Source: Nostoc sp. S4
GTDB taxonomy: Bacteria > Cyanobacteriota > Cyanobacteriia > Cyanobacteriales > Nostocaceae
Assembly: GCA_029379225.1 (NCBI GenBank)
Contig: JAQYWR010000048.1
Coordinates: 1 to 62,574 of the forward strand
DNA: 62,574 nucleotides
Direction: 5' to 3'
The position numbers were made by a program, and so were the translations under genes. The notes beneath the pieces are model-generated. The model searched no databases and had not been told where the DNA came from. It saw only the letters and a program-made list of their open reading frames with translations. Below, in pieces: positions 52,309 through 61,302 of the stretch. Each line of letters starts with the position of its first letter. The first letter of the stretch is position 1.

Positions 52309-52448
52309 TTGATGACTGGGGACTAGAAGATTAGGGACTGGGTATTAGGTATAGAAAATAGACATGGGGCATAAATAAGAGTTAAAAGGGCAAAGGGGAA
52401 AGACTCCTGTGCTTCCCAGTCCCAACTCCCTAGTCCCCAGTCCCCAAT
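52309..52448. repeat. STRR arms between convergent genes
   Basis: GACTGGGGACTAGAAGATTA-type repeats (52313-52350) face CCCAGTCCCAACTCCCTAGT-type repeats (52416-52445). They lie between the stops of DUF4335 and the penicillin-binding protein and are likely a bidirectional terminator. Confidence 0.55.
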
Positions 52449-54719
52449 TCACCTTGTAATCCGCCCCATATAATTTCCCCACAACTGAGCTGCTTGAGCG
52501 CTGCTACCAGATGTAGGGGAATTATTGTCGTTTCCCAACCAAACGCCAGTTACCAGCCGCTGACTGGGAATAAAACCTATAAACCACAAGTCAACGTTTT
52601 TATTAGTGGTGCCTGTTTTACCAGCTTCTCCTAGTCCAATGGCTGCACTACGACCAGTACCTCTACTGATTACACCCCGCATTAAACTAGTCATTTCATC
52701 GGCGACATCATTTGATAATACTCGTTTGTTGGCGTCTGGATCTTGATCGAAGGAGTAGATGACGCGGCAAGTTTTGAGATCGTTGCGGTCTCTGCAATCC
52801 CCACTGTCTAAAATCCGATTAATCGCATGGGGAGGATTCCACACGCCGCGATTGCCAATGGCACCAAAAGCACCAGTCATTTCTAAAACATTAACTACAC
52901 TTTGACCAAGTACCAACCCAGGAACCGGATCGAGTGAGGACTTTACCCCCAAACGCTGGGCCATAGACACCACTTTATCCAGCCCAATTTCTCTAGCAAC
53001 TCGCAAAGCGATCGGATTTTCCGAAAGCGCCAGCCCTGTGGCAATATCGAAACTAGTGTCTGCACCTGCACGACACGGTTTGTAAGTAAAGCCTTGCCAA
53101 GTTAAAGGAGCACAAGAATAAGTTTTTGATGCTGGAATTCCCTGTTGGATAGCGGCAGTGTAAGCAAAGATTTTGAAGGTGGAACCTGGTTGTCTTTTAG
53201 CTTGAGTAACCCGATTGAACTGACTTTTTTTGTAATCAGTTCCCCCCACCATTGCCAAGATACTACCAGTACTAGAGTCAAGAGTAACCATTGCCCCTTG
53301 AGAAAAGTTAAAAGTTCTACCACTACCATTTACTGAATTACGCAATGCTGCTTCTGCTTGGCTTTGGATGCCTGGATCGAGCTTGGTTTCAATAATATAG
53401 TTTCCTTCTCTGGCTGCTCCCTCCCCTAAAATTGATTCCAACTCAGAGAAAACGTAATTGTAAAAATAAGGAGCGATGGTTTTAGCTTGTTGTTCGCAGA
53501 CTTTCGGACTAACTTGTACGGTAGAACGTCTGGCTCGGTTAGCATCTTCGGGTTTGATTTTGCCCATCTCCAGCAGCCGCTTAATTACACGATTGCGGTA
53601 TTCAGCAGTTTCTAGCTTATTTGGCCCATCCCCACAATAATCAAAACCGTTGGGAGCTGGTAAAATTCCCACCAATGTTGCAGCTTCCGCCAAACTTAAA
53701 TCTTTAGCTGGCTTTTCAAAATAATACTTAGCTGCATCCTCAAATCCAGAGGTGTCCCCTCCCAAAAAAACTCGATTTAAATACATCAGCAAAATATCAT
53801 CTTTGCTGTAAAACGTTTCTAACTTTAAGGCGACAATTGCCTCCCGCAATTTACGTCCCAAAGTGTCTTGTCTGCCTACATAATCGCGGAACAAACTGCG
53901 GGCTACTTGCTGGGTAACGGTGCTGGCTCCTTGTTGCACATCTCCGGTGCGGCTATTAATCAACACGGCTCGCAAGATTCCTAACGGATCGACCCCAAAG
54001 TGCCAATAATAACGGCTATCTTCGGAAGCGACTACCGCAGCAGGCAAATAAGGACCAAAGTCCTCTAATCGCTTCATGTCTACGTGAGAGGTAGTCCGAG
54101 GCTCTCTTAGGGGGGTGGCTCCATCACGGGCATAAACAACTACTGGGGCGCGTGTCGCTGTGGGTAAGGGTCTAACTGAAAATTTTAGCCATTCAACGCC
54201 AATCACTAATGCGAACAGGGTGCTGATACCACCAATGCCATAAGCTGTCCAAGTCGCGGCATTGATATACCAAGGTGGCGGATCGACGTATTGCAATCGT
54301 ACAGAAGCGGCGAGTTCTGGTGGTCCCAAGGTGAGAATATCGCCGTGACGTAGTTCCAGAGAATTGACACGACGCTTGCCACGATAAATGCCATTAGTAG
54401 AGTTTTCGTCTTTGATGATGAAAACTGGTGTGCGCTGAGTAGAATTACGCGATAACGACAAGTGAATTTGGCTGACAACAGGGTTACGGATGACGATATC
54501 GCAAGATTTCGAGCTACGACCTAGAATATAGCGATCGCCCAACAGTGGATATACCTCTGCTTTATCCGCCCCCGCATCCTGCACCCAAAGTTCCGGTACT
54601 TTGGCATTAGGCTTGAGCGCCAATTTAGAAAAATCGACCCTAGCTTGAACTGTTTGTACTGCTTGAGTCAGTTGACCTAGTAACGTTTGTGGCTTGTGAG
54701 GGGGTTGGGGAGAACTCAT
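52449..54719 (-). CDS. FHA-domain class A penicillin-binding protein
   Basis: A bifunctional peptidoglycan glycosyltransferase/transpeptidase of 756 residues with an extra N-terminal FHA domain. The FHA part (about 58-145) has GDRYILGRSSKSCDIVIRNP, SQIHLSLS and DENSTNGIYRGKR, the phosphothreonine-binding residues. A membrane helix follows (about 155-178). The GT51 domain includes VASEDSRYYWHFGVDPLGIL and QQGASTVTQQVARSLF. The transpeptidase has the serine motif PGSTFKIF and KTGTTNKNVDLWF. The FHA domain should lie in the cytoplasm, so wall synthesis could be tied to Ser/Thr kinase signalling. It is convergent with DUF4335. Confidence 0.93.
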   Translation of the reverse strand: MSSPQPPHKPQTLLGQLTQAVQTVQARVDFSKLALKPNAKVPELWVQDAGADKAEVYPLLGDRYILGRSSKSCDIVIRNPVVSQIHLSLSRNSTQRTPVFIIKDENSTNGIYRGKRRVNSLELRHGDILTLGPPELAASVRLQYVDPPPWYINAATWTAYGIGGISTLFALVIGVEWLKFSVRPLPTATRAPVVVYARDGATPLREPRTTSHVDMKRLEDFGPYLPAAVVASEDSRYYWHFGVDPLGILRAVLINSRTGDVQQGASTVTQQVARSLFRDYVGRQDTLGRKLREAIVALKLETFYSKDDILLMYLNRVFLGGDTSGFEDAAKYYFEKPAKDLSLAEAATLVGILPAPNGFDYCGDGPNKLETAEYRNRVIKRLLEMGKIKPEDANRARRSTVQVSPKVCEQQAKTIAPYFYNYVFSELESILGEGAAREGNYIIETKLDPGIQSQAEAALRNSVNGSGRTFNFSQGAMVTLDSSTGSILAMVGGTDYKKSQFNRVTQAKRQPGSTFKIFAYTAAIQQGIPASKTYSCAPLTWQGFTYKPCRAGADTSFDIATGLALSENPIALRVAREIGLDKVVSMAQRLGVKSSLDPVPGLVLGQSVVNVLEMTGAFGAIGNRGVWNPPHAINRILDSGDCRDRNDLKTCRVIYSFDQDPDANKRVLSNDVADEMTSLMRGVISRGTGRSAAIGLGEAGKTGTTNKNVDLWFIGFIPSQRLVTGVWLGNDNNSPTSGSSAQAAQLWGNYMGRITR

Positions 54720-55148
54720 CGGCTATTTACATCACAGTTTTTAGTGAAGAATCGGGCGAACTACAGTTTAGATGTTAATCTTCCATCATTTTACTCATAA
54801 GCCAAGGCATAAATTGGTTTTCCAGTTATTATGAGTTATTTTATACATAATACTATTAAGTGATAGTAAACGATTTGTCATTTTTATTACTCTTTTATCA
54901 TTAAATAATTTTGTTTTTTTATTATAAAATGACTGTTTTATCTACTTTTATTAGTTTATAACTATAAAATAATCATTTTTTAATTGTATTTTTTTACACT
55001 AATTGTCATTCTAAAATAGATTGAATTTATACTAATTTTACATATCCACATATTTTGAAACAAAGTTAAGTATCTTCATTTAGGAAGATTTTTTAAATCT
55101 TATTATCTGTTTTAATAGGGCGAGTGTTCCGTTGAGGTTAATTTCAGA
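54720..55148. other. AT-rich divergent spacer
   Basis: No gene was found. It is very AT-rich (54830-55120), and the promoters of the penicillin-binding protein and the secreted Pro/Thr-rich protein must lie here. Confidence 0.5.
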
Positions 55149-55838
55149 ATGATGGGAAAATCTCTGACCCTGATTGGTACAGCTCTATGTTTGGCATTCA
55201 CCACTAATATTGCCGTAGCCCAATCCAGTAAATCCCCCATAGCCCAATCCAGTAGCAACTCCTCCACTAGTTCACCAACGGAAATCAAGATGTCGCCAGA
55301 AGGTATGAAAATTCTGTGCGAGTATTTCCCGCTAAACTCCCGCTGTCCTGGTGGTACAGCACTCACGCCTACCACTCCTAGTAACACTACAACTCCTGAT
55401 ACAACCACGCCATCGGGTACTACCACTACTCCAGATAAAACCACACCATCAGGTACTACAACTCCTGATACAACCATGCCATCAGGTACTACCACCACTC
55501 CTGATACAACCACACCGGGAAGTACCACTCCACCGCCATCTAACACTCCCAGTGACAGCGTAACTCCAGGACCAGGAGGAAATGTGACTCCTCCCGATTC
55601 TTCTGGCGCTCCTAGCAATATAACTCCAGCACCAGGAACCATTACTCCTTCTGAACCTGGCGCTCCTAGCAATATGACTCCAGCACCAGGAAGCGTTACT
55701 CCATCTGAACCTAGTACTCCTGGCAGTACTACCGAACCAGGAAGTGTAACTCCTCCTGAGTCTGGCACTCCAGGTAGCAGTACCGAACCAACTCCTGTTA
55801 CTCCTGCCTCGCCAACAACTCCTTCCACAGGTAATTAA
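55149..55838 (+). CDS. Secreted Pro/Thr-rich low-complexity protein
   Basis: 229 residues. The signal peptide (SLTLIGTALCLAFTTNIAVA then QSS) is followed by a short conserved-looking segment, MSPEGMKILCEYFPLNSRCP, with two cysteines. The remainder is a Thr/Pro/Ser/Gly tail of repeats such as TTPDTTTPSGTTT and GSVTPPESGTPGS. Such tails are often wall-spanning or glycosylated spacers. Similar cyanobacterial proteins exist but have no known function. ATG 55149 and 55152 are both possible starts. Confidence 0.7.
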   Translation: MMGKSLTLIGTALCLAFTTNIAVAQSSKSPIAQSSSNSSTSSPTEIKMSPEGMKILCEYFPLNSRCPGGTALTPTTPSNTTTPDTTTPSGTTTTPDKTTPSGTTTPDTTMPSGTTTTPDTTTPGSTTPPPSNTPSDSVTPGPGGNVTPPDSSGAPSNITPAPGTITPSEPGAPSNMTPAPGSVTPSEPSTPGSTTEPGSVTPPESGTPGSSTEPTPVTPASPTTPSTGN

Positions 55839-56041
55839 ATTAAAAGCTTTGGCACAATCTGAATATCAATTTGCCGTTAGCGATCGCTGTGGAACTTGAC
55901 ATCCTACACCAGTTATACTTACTGATGTAGGATAATAAATTTAAATGGCTCAAACCTATAGAGCGAGTTGTCGGATATTATCTATTCAAAAAGGGTTTGA
56001 GATACTAATAGCCTGGGATGAATCATCCCAGGCTTAATAGT

Positions 56042-56515
56042 TTAATGCCTACCAGTTGAAGTCGGTGTTTTTTGGAATGAGGCAATTAGTAGGCAGACAA
56101 TACCGATACTAATAAATGAATCTGCCACATTAAATACAGCAAAGTTAATCAGGCGAAAATCTAGAAAATCAACGACATAGCCTAAAATAAAGCGATCGAT
56201 ACCATTGCCCATTGCTCCGCCTAAAATCAAACCATAGCCTAGCTGATCCCACAGATTTAAGGTTGGGCCAAACAACGCCAGTGCTATTAATACTAAACTC
56301 ACTCCTAAAGATAACCAGCGCAACCATTCTACTTTGCCACTTAACAGACTAAAAGCTGCACCAGTGTTAGTAACATAGGTCAGGTGAAATATTCCAGGTA
56401 AAAGTGGTAGCGTTTGCTCCAAGCTGAAGGTTTGCACTACCCAGTATTTTGTTATTTGGTCTAGGAAAAAAGCTATAAAGGCAGCAATCCAGAAAAGGCG
56501 ATTTTTTAAACGCAT
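56042..56515 (-). CDS. lspA: Lipoprotein signal peptidase (signal peptidase II)
   Basis: Cleaves signal peptides of prolipoproteins at the lipid-modified cysteine. The 157-residue protein has four membrane helices. The aspartyl active-site motifs are GGAMGNGIDRFILGYVVDFL and FAVFNVADSFISIGI. Also conserved is HLTYVTNTGAAFSLL. Full length. bioY lies 192 bases upstream on the same strand; the gap holds STRRs and a repeat-A-like element, so co-transcription is uncertain. Confidence 0.96.
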   Translation of the reverse strand: MRLKNRLFWIAAFIAFFLDQITKYWVVQTFSLEQTLPLLPGIFHLTYVTNTGAAFSLLSGKVEWLRWLSLGVSLVLIALALFGPTLNLWDQLGYGLILGGAMGNGIDRFILGYVVDFLDFRLINFAVFNVADSFISIGIVCLLIASFQKTPTSTGRH

Positions 56516-56525
56516 GGCGAATTAG

Positions 56526-56560
56526 TCATTGGTCATTGGTCATTGGTCATTGGTCATTGG
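56526..56560. repeat. Heptanucleotide STRR (TCATTGG x5)
   Basis: Five perfect tandem TCATTGG units starting 10 bases before the lspA start codon, followed by a variant TCATGAG. They lie within the expected leader of lspA. Confidence 0.85.
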
Positions 56561-56633
56561 TCATGAGTTTTTGACAAAGAGCAAAGTCTGTAGACGTTTC
56601 TGCGGTTTAAGGCAGGGTGCGTCGGCTTCCGGT

Positions 56634-56666
56634 GTAGACGCCGAGAGGGCGGCTTGCCGCAGGCAT
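56634..56666. repeat. Repeat family A-like element
   Basis: GTAGACGCCGAGAGGGCGGC followed by TTGCCGCAGGCAT resembles the GTAGACGC...GGCTTG...CAGACAT pattern of family A, with changes in the middle. Confidence 0.5.
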
Positions 56667-56707
56667 CAAAACTTTGTAACAGAGGACAAAGGACAAATGA
56701 CAATAAA

Positions 56708-57295
56708 CTAATAAAACATTAAGTGACGCAATACATATGCTATTACAGTCACAGCACAGACTACAGTTAGTTGCCCTGGTAGTGCAAACCAAGAATATCT
56801 GAGAATTGCTTGCATCAAAGGTAGATTTTCTGTGCCTTTCCACTGAAGAAGATAACTAATAATTAAGTAAGTAATACCGCATAGGTGGAGAGTTAACAAG
56901 CCACAGATGCAACTAAAGGCTAGGGTTTCTAGTCGAGGTCTAGCTTTAAAGGCAAATAAGCCACAAATCCAAGCTCCAGGAATAAAGCCTAGCAAGTAGC
57001 CAAATTGAGATAACTTGACATAACCAATACCACCACCCTCGGCAAATACTGGTAATAAAGTTAACCCCATGACTAAATAAGCAATTTGCGAGAGCGCGCC
57101 AGCATTTTTACCCCCTAAACAACCGACCAGGAGTACTGCACCTGTTTGAAAAGTTACACCTAAAGAAAAAGTCTGAATTCCATGCTTACTCCAACTCCAA
57201 GGTGAAGTTATACCATAAGCTTCTAGGAACGTACCACCCATTGTCAGGAGTAAGCCAATCATTGACCATAGTAATTGGTTAGAAGCAGCAAACAT
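56708..57295 (-). CDS. bioY: Biotin transporter BioY
   Basis: The substrate-binding S component of an ECF-type biotin transporter; BioY can also act alone in some bacteria. The 195-residue membrane protein has six helices with the family segments FSLGVTFQTGAVLLVGCLGG, YLVMGLTLLPVFAEGGGIGY and FGYLLGFIPGAWICGLFAFK. No ECF ATPase or T component lies alongside. The upstream region (57296-57600) is long and AT-rich; no BirA-type operator was recognised. Confidence 0.93.
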   Translation of the reverse strand: MFAASNQLLWSMIGLLLTMGGTFLEAYGITSPWSWSKHGIQTFSLGVTFQTGAVLLVGCLGGKNAGALSQIAYLVMGLTLLPVFAEGGGIGYVKLSQFGYLLGFIPGAWICGLFAFKARPRLETLAFSCICGLLTLHLCGITYLIISYLLQWKGTENLPLMQAILRYSWFALPGQLTVVCAVTVIAYVLRHLMFY

Positions 57296-58057
57296 TTATC
57301 AGGCAACTAAAGAAAGGCAAAAGGAAAACCAATAGCAACCAGTATAGACATTAATATTGAAATCAAATCTGTGTTGACACTTAAAGAACTAGCATATTTT
57401 CTTTTGCCTTTTGAGTATGTAATTTTTCATCTGTGCAAATTGTAGCTTAGGCATCTATTGTCTGATTTACTCAATTAAGGTTTAGTCTGATTGTGGCTGG
57501 TATTCGATTTCACATGTGGTAAAATTACTATCAAATAATTTAGTATTTATACTGCTTTTTCTCTGCTTTTTTCAAATAATTATTCTTTAAATAAGTTTTT
57601 TTGCGATCGCCTGCCCTATTCTGCATACATAGGCAATCTACTTTTACTCTGATTCTGCTTTCTCGAAGAAGAATTTTCCGGTCTAAATCTTTTCTTCACT
57701 AGCCTCCGATTATAGAGCTAGAGAGCATAAACAGCATTTTCTTATATAAAATATTAAGTTAATTAATATACCATATGATTTTATATCTTTAGATATTTTT
57801 TCTGAGTTTAACAACAAAAATACACGAGCAATTGAGTTCTACCACGACATGTAACGAAGACACTATCTGATTATTTATAATATTATCTTCAAAAGATAAG
57901 TATAAAATTTATCAACCATCATTTCAAATAAGTATTTGCTGTTTCTCCAAAAAAACATCAGATTTTTCAGTTTGTTAACCTATTGTTTACCTAGAGCTTG
58001 ACCTTTTAAGGGTATCTTAGAAGCGCCCACCTGGAAAGTTACTAAAAATCGATAGCA
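57296..58057. other. Long divergent spacer upstream of pstS
   Basis: No gene was found in about 760 bases. It is AT-rich, has one HIP1 site near 57605, and contains the Pho box at 57974-58004 near the pstS end. The rest shows nothing recognised. Confidence 0.5.
57974..58004 (+). promoter_or_regulatory. Pho box upstream of pstS
   Basis: Three direct repeats: GTTAACCT (57974), GTTTACCT (57985) and CTTGACCT (57997), spaced 11-12 bases apart. This matches the cyanobacterial PhoB/SphR box of tandem (C/G)TTAACCT units separated by 3-4 bases. It lies 54 bases before the pstS start. Confidence 0.75.
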
Positions 58058-59239
58058 ATGCTTTCACGTATTAGTGTAAAAAACAGTTACAATATTACAG
58101 GCTTAATTTCAGTATTAGCACTGGCTATCAGCTTAACTGCCTGTGGCGGTCAGCAAACCTCAGATAATACAACCACCAAAGATAGTCCTTCTGGTACTGC
58201 TACAGATACTACTGCTTCTAGCCCAGCTAAACTAGACCTTGGTGGAAATGTCAAGTTAACAGGAGCTGGTGCGTCTTTTCCAGCACCACTGTATGACACC
58301 TGGTTTACAGATTTGAACAAAAAATATCCAAATCTGCAAGTTGACTATGCATCAGTTGGTAGCGGTGCTGGAGTTGAGCAATTTATCAAAGGCACTGTAG
58401 ACTTTGGTGCTAGCGATGTTGCGATGAAAGATGAAGAAATCAAGAAGGTGCCACAGGATAAGGGCGTTATTTTACTGCCTATGACTGCTGGGAGCATCGT
58501 GCTAGCTTATAATTTGCCAGATGTTGCCGAACTAAAGTTACCACGGGCTGTTTACGCTGATATTTTATTAGGCAAAATCAAGTCTTGGGATGACGCGCAA
58601 ATTGCCAAGGCTAACCCAGGTGTCAAACTTCCGCAACAGCCAATTACAGTTGTTTATCGTTCTGATGGTAGCGGTACCACTGGTGTATTCACAAAACACC
58701 TCAGTGCTATCAGCCCAGAATGGAAGAGCAAAGTTGGCGAAGGTAAAACTGTTAACTGGCCTACGGGAGTAGGTGCTAAGGGTAATGAGGGTGTTACTGC
58801 CCAAATTCAACAAACTCAAGGTTCTGTTGGTTATGTTGAGTACGGCTATGCCAAACAAAATAGTCTCAAGTTTGCTGCTTTGGAAAACAAAAGCGGTAAA
58901 TTTGTTGTACCTAGCGATCAGTCAGCTGCTAAAACCCTAGAATCAGTAACTCTACCACCAGATCTGCGCGCCTTTATTTCTGACCCCGAAGGAGCTGATT
59001 CCTATCCGATTGTCACCTACACTTGGCTATTGGCTTACAAGAAATATGCTAATCCGGCAAAAGCTAAGGCTATAGAAGCTGCGATTGAATACGCTTTAAC
59101 TGACGGTCAAAAGCAAGCTACTGCACTAGGTTATGTTCCTCTACCCCAAAGGGTAATTACTAAGGTAGCTGCCGCGGCTGACCAAATCAGTCCAGAGTAT
59201 AAAATTGCTGTTGGCAGTGGTACTAGTGCTAGCAAGTAG
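58058..59239 (+). CDS. pstS: Phosphate ABC transporter substrate-binding lipoprotein PstS
   Basis: Captures phosphate in the periplasm for PstCAB. The 393-residue protein has a lipobox, LTACGG, with the lipidated Cys29, a Thr/Ser linker, and the family segments LTGAGASFPAPLYDTWFTDL, YASVGSGAGVEQF, FGASDVAM, LLGKIKSWDDAQI, YRSDGSGTTGVFTKHL and GYVPLPQRV. It is the first gene of the pstSCAB operon and lies behind a Pho box, so it should be induced by phosphate starvation through SphS/SphR. A 154-base gap precedes pstC. A longer PstS-like paralogue without lipobox is at 1052. Confidence 0.97.
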   Translation: MLSRISVKNSYNITGLISVLALAISLTACGGQQTSDNTTTKDSPSGTATDTTASSPAKLDLGGNVKLTGAGASFPAPLYDTWFTDLNKKYPNLQVDYASVGSGAGVEQFIKGTVDFGASDVAMKDEEIKKVPQDKGVILLPMTAGSIVLAYNLPDVAELKLPRAVYADILLGKIKSWDDAQIAKANPGVKLPQQPITVVYRSDGSGTTGVFTKHLSAISPEWKSKVGEGKTVNWPTGVGAKGNEGVTAQIQQTQGSVGYVEYGYAKQNSLKFAALENKSGKFVVPSDQSAAKTLESVTLPPDLRAFISDPEGADSYPIVTYTWLLAYKKYANPAKAKAIEAAIEYALTDGQKQATALGYVPLPQRVITKVAAAADQISPEYKIAVGSGTSASK

Positions 59240-59393
59240 CTACATCTTTAATCGAGAATCGAGCGACTGCTCGCTAGACTTATGATTCTATAGGGATTCG
59301 ATGTCTTAGTTTCAAAAAATTATGAGGCGACAATTTTCTGAATCTGGTTGCCTCGCACATTTTTCTCTGATTTAATTGTAACAGTCGGTATTC

Positions 59394-60344
59394 ATGACTA
59401 CAAATTCTCCAAGTCTGTCATCAGGGATCAAAAATCGCTCTGATACAGAAAAATCTCTGGATCGGAGTTTTATTTGGCTAACTCGCGTTTTCGCATTTGG
59501 AGTTGCTGCCACTTTATTATGGATTGGGTTGCAGGTTGCTATTGGCGCTTGGCCTGCTATCCAAAAATTTGGTGTTGGTTTTTTAGCTAACACCACTTGG
59601 AACCCGGTTAATGATAACTACGGGGTGCTACCTCAAGTTTATGGAACTCTCTTAAGTTCTTTTATTGGTCTCTTGATAGCTGTACCAGTTGGGGTTGGCA
59701 CGGCTATTGTACTGAGCGAAGATTTTCTGCCAGCAAAGGTGAGGCTGGTACTGGTTTTTGCTGTAGAATTGCTCGCAGCTATTCCCAGTGTTGTCTACGG
59801 CGTCTGGGGTATCTTTGTTTTGGTGCCTATTTTAACCAACTTAGGAAAATGGTTAAATAGTTATTTTGGCTGGTTGCCATTTTTTAGCACCTCTCCCACT
59901 GGGCCAGGAATGTTGCCGGCGGGAGTCATCTTAGCAATTATGACTTTGCCAATTATCACAGCTTTATCGCGCGATGCCTTAATTTGTATACCCCCTAGTT
60001 TACGCCAAGCTGCGGTAGGACTAGGAGCAACACGTTGGGAAACGATTTTGCAAGTTCTCATCCCAGCAGCCTTTTCGGGCATAGTTAGTGCTGTGATGTT
60101 AGCACTTGGTCGGGCTATGGGAGAAACAATGGCTGTAACCATGTTAATTGGCAACTCCAACAATATTAGTCTTTCTCTCCTAGCACCAGCCAACACAATT
60201 TCTTCTTTGCTGGCAAATCAATTTTCTGAAGCTAGTGGTTTGCAAGTTGCGGCTTTAATGTACGCTGCTTTAGTTCTATTCTTTTTGACTTTGGCTGTCA
60301 ATATCCTGGCAGAGTTAATCCTTGTGAGAGTCAAACGACTGTAG
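59394..60344 (+). CDS. pstC: Phosphate ABC transporter permease PstC
   Basis: One of two inner-membrane channel subunits. The 316-residue protein has six helices and the PstC segments WNPVNDNYGVLPQVYGTLLS, AAIPSVVYGVWGIFVLVP, and the EAA loop (RQAAVGLGATRWETILQVLI then PAAFSGIVSAV). It also carries RAMGETMAVTMLIGNS. Full length. It follows pstS and is followed 19 bases later by pstA. Confidence 0.96.
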   Translation: MTTNSPSLSSGIKNRSDTEKSLDRSFIWLTRVFAFGVAATLLWIGLQVAIGAWPAIQKFGVGFLANTTWNPVNDNYGVLPQVYGTLLSSFIGLLIAVPVGVGTAIVLSEDFLPAKVRLVLVFAVELLAAIPSVVYGVWGIFVLVPILTNLGKWLNSYFGWLPFFSTSPTGPGMLPAGVILAIMTLPIITALSRDALICIPPSLRQAAVGLGATRWETILQVLIPAAFSGIVSAVMLALGRAMGETMAVTMLIGNSNNISLSLLAPANTISSLLANQFSEASGLQVAALMYAALVLFFLTLAVNILAELILVRVKRL

Positions 60345-60363
60345 CGTGGTTTTGGGTTGAATT

Positions 60364-61245
60364 ATGACTTCTAGTTTTCCAGAGCGCAGTTTAACTCGCT
60401 CTCCCATGTCTAAAAGAACACTGCTTAACACTGTAATGACGGTAATAGCATTTATCTGCGGCATATTGGCACTTGTGCCTTTACTAGCAGTGCTTTCTTA
60501 TGTCATTATTCAAGGTTTTAGCAGTTTGAGTCCCAGCATTTTTGTGGAACTGCCACCCAAAGCTTTACAAAAAGGAGGAGGCTTTGGTAATGCAATTTTG
60601 GGCACACTATTAATGGTAGGAATTGCCGCCGCAATTAGTATCCCATTTGGTGTTTTCGGGGCAATTTACATCACAGAATTTAGTTCGATTAAAGTAGCCA
60701 GATGGGTACGTTTTGCGGCTAATGTCCTCAGTGGAGTTCCCTCAATTATTGCTGGGGTATTTGCTTATGGGATTGTAGTTTTAACGCTAGTAAAGCTGAA
60801 CTTAGGCTCATATTCAGCTCTTGGTGGAGGAGTAGCGCTGGCAATTTTAATGTTGCCAATTATTGTGCGAACCACTGATGAAGCCTTACAGTTAGTATCA
60901 CAAGATTTGCGACAAGCATCTGTAGGCTTAGGAGCAACTAACTTTCAAACAGTTACACAAGTAGTTTTACCAGCAGCCCTACCAGCAATTGTAACTGGAG
61001 CAACGCTAGCGATCGCCAGAGCAGCTGGAGAAACCGCACCGTTACTGTTTACTGCTCTGTTTTCCAACTTTTGGCCTGATAGCTTATTCCAACCCACAGC
61101 TTCCCTAGCTGTTTTAGTTTATAAGTATGCCATTTCTCCGTTTAAAAATTGGCAGTCCCTAGCTTGGGCAGCGTCTTTAATTTTGGTATTGATGGTTTTG
61201 ATCGCAAGTATTATCGCTCGCTGGGCAACTCGCAAAAAAGCTTAG
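60364..61245 (+). CDS. pstA: Phosphate ABC transporter permease PstA
   Basis: The partner channel subunit to PstC. The 293-residue protein has six helices; characteristic parts are GGFGNAILGTLLMVGIAAAI, VLSGVPSIIAGVFAYG, the EAA loop (RQASVGLGATNFQTVTQVVL) and RAAGETAPLLFTALFSNFW. ATG 60364 gives a slightly longer N-terminus than the internal Met at residue 16 (MSKRTLLN). It is 19 bases from pstC and 57 from pstB. Confidence 0.96.
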   Translation: MTSSFPERSLTRSPMSKRTLLNTVMTVIAFICGILALVPLLAVLSYVIIQGFSSLSPSIFVELPPKALQKGGGFGNAILGTLLMVGIAAAISIPFGVFGAIYITEFSSIKVARWVRFAANVLSGVPSIIAGVFAYGIVVLTLVKLNLGSYSALGGGVALAILMLPIIVRTTDEALQLVSQDLRQASVGLGATNFQTVTQVVLPAALPAIVTGATLAIARAAGETAPLLFTALFSNFWPDSLFQPTASLAVLVYKYAISPFKNWQSLAWAASLILVLMVLIASIIARWATRKKA

Positions 61246-61302
61246 TGCAACAGCATCTATAGAGCAGATTCTCATCAGTAAAATAAATATCACACTGAAT
61301 TT

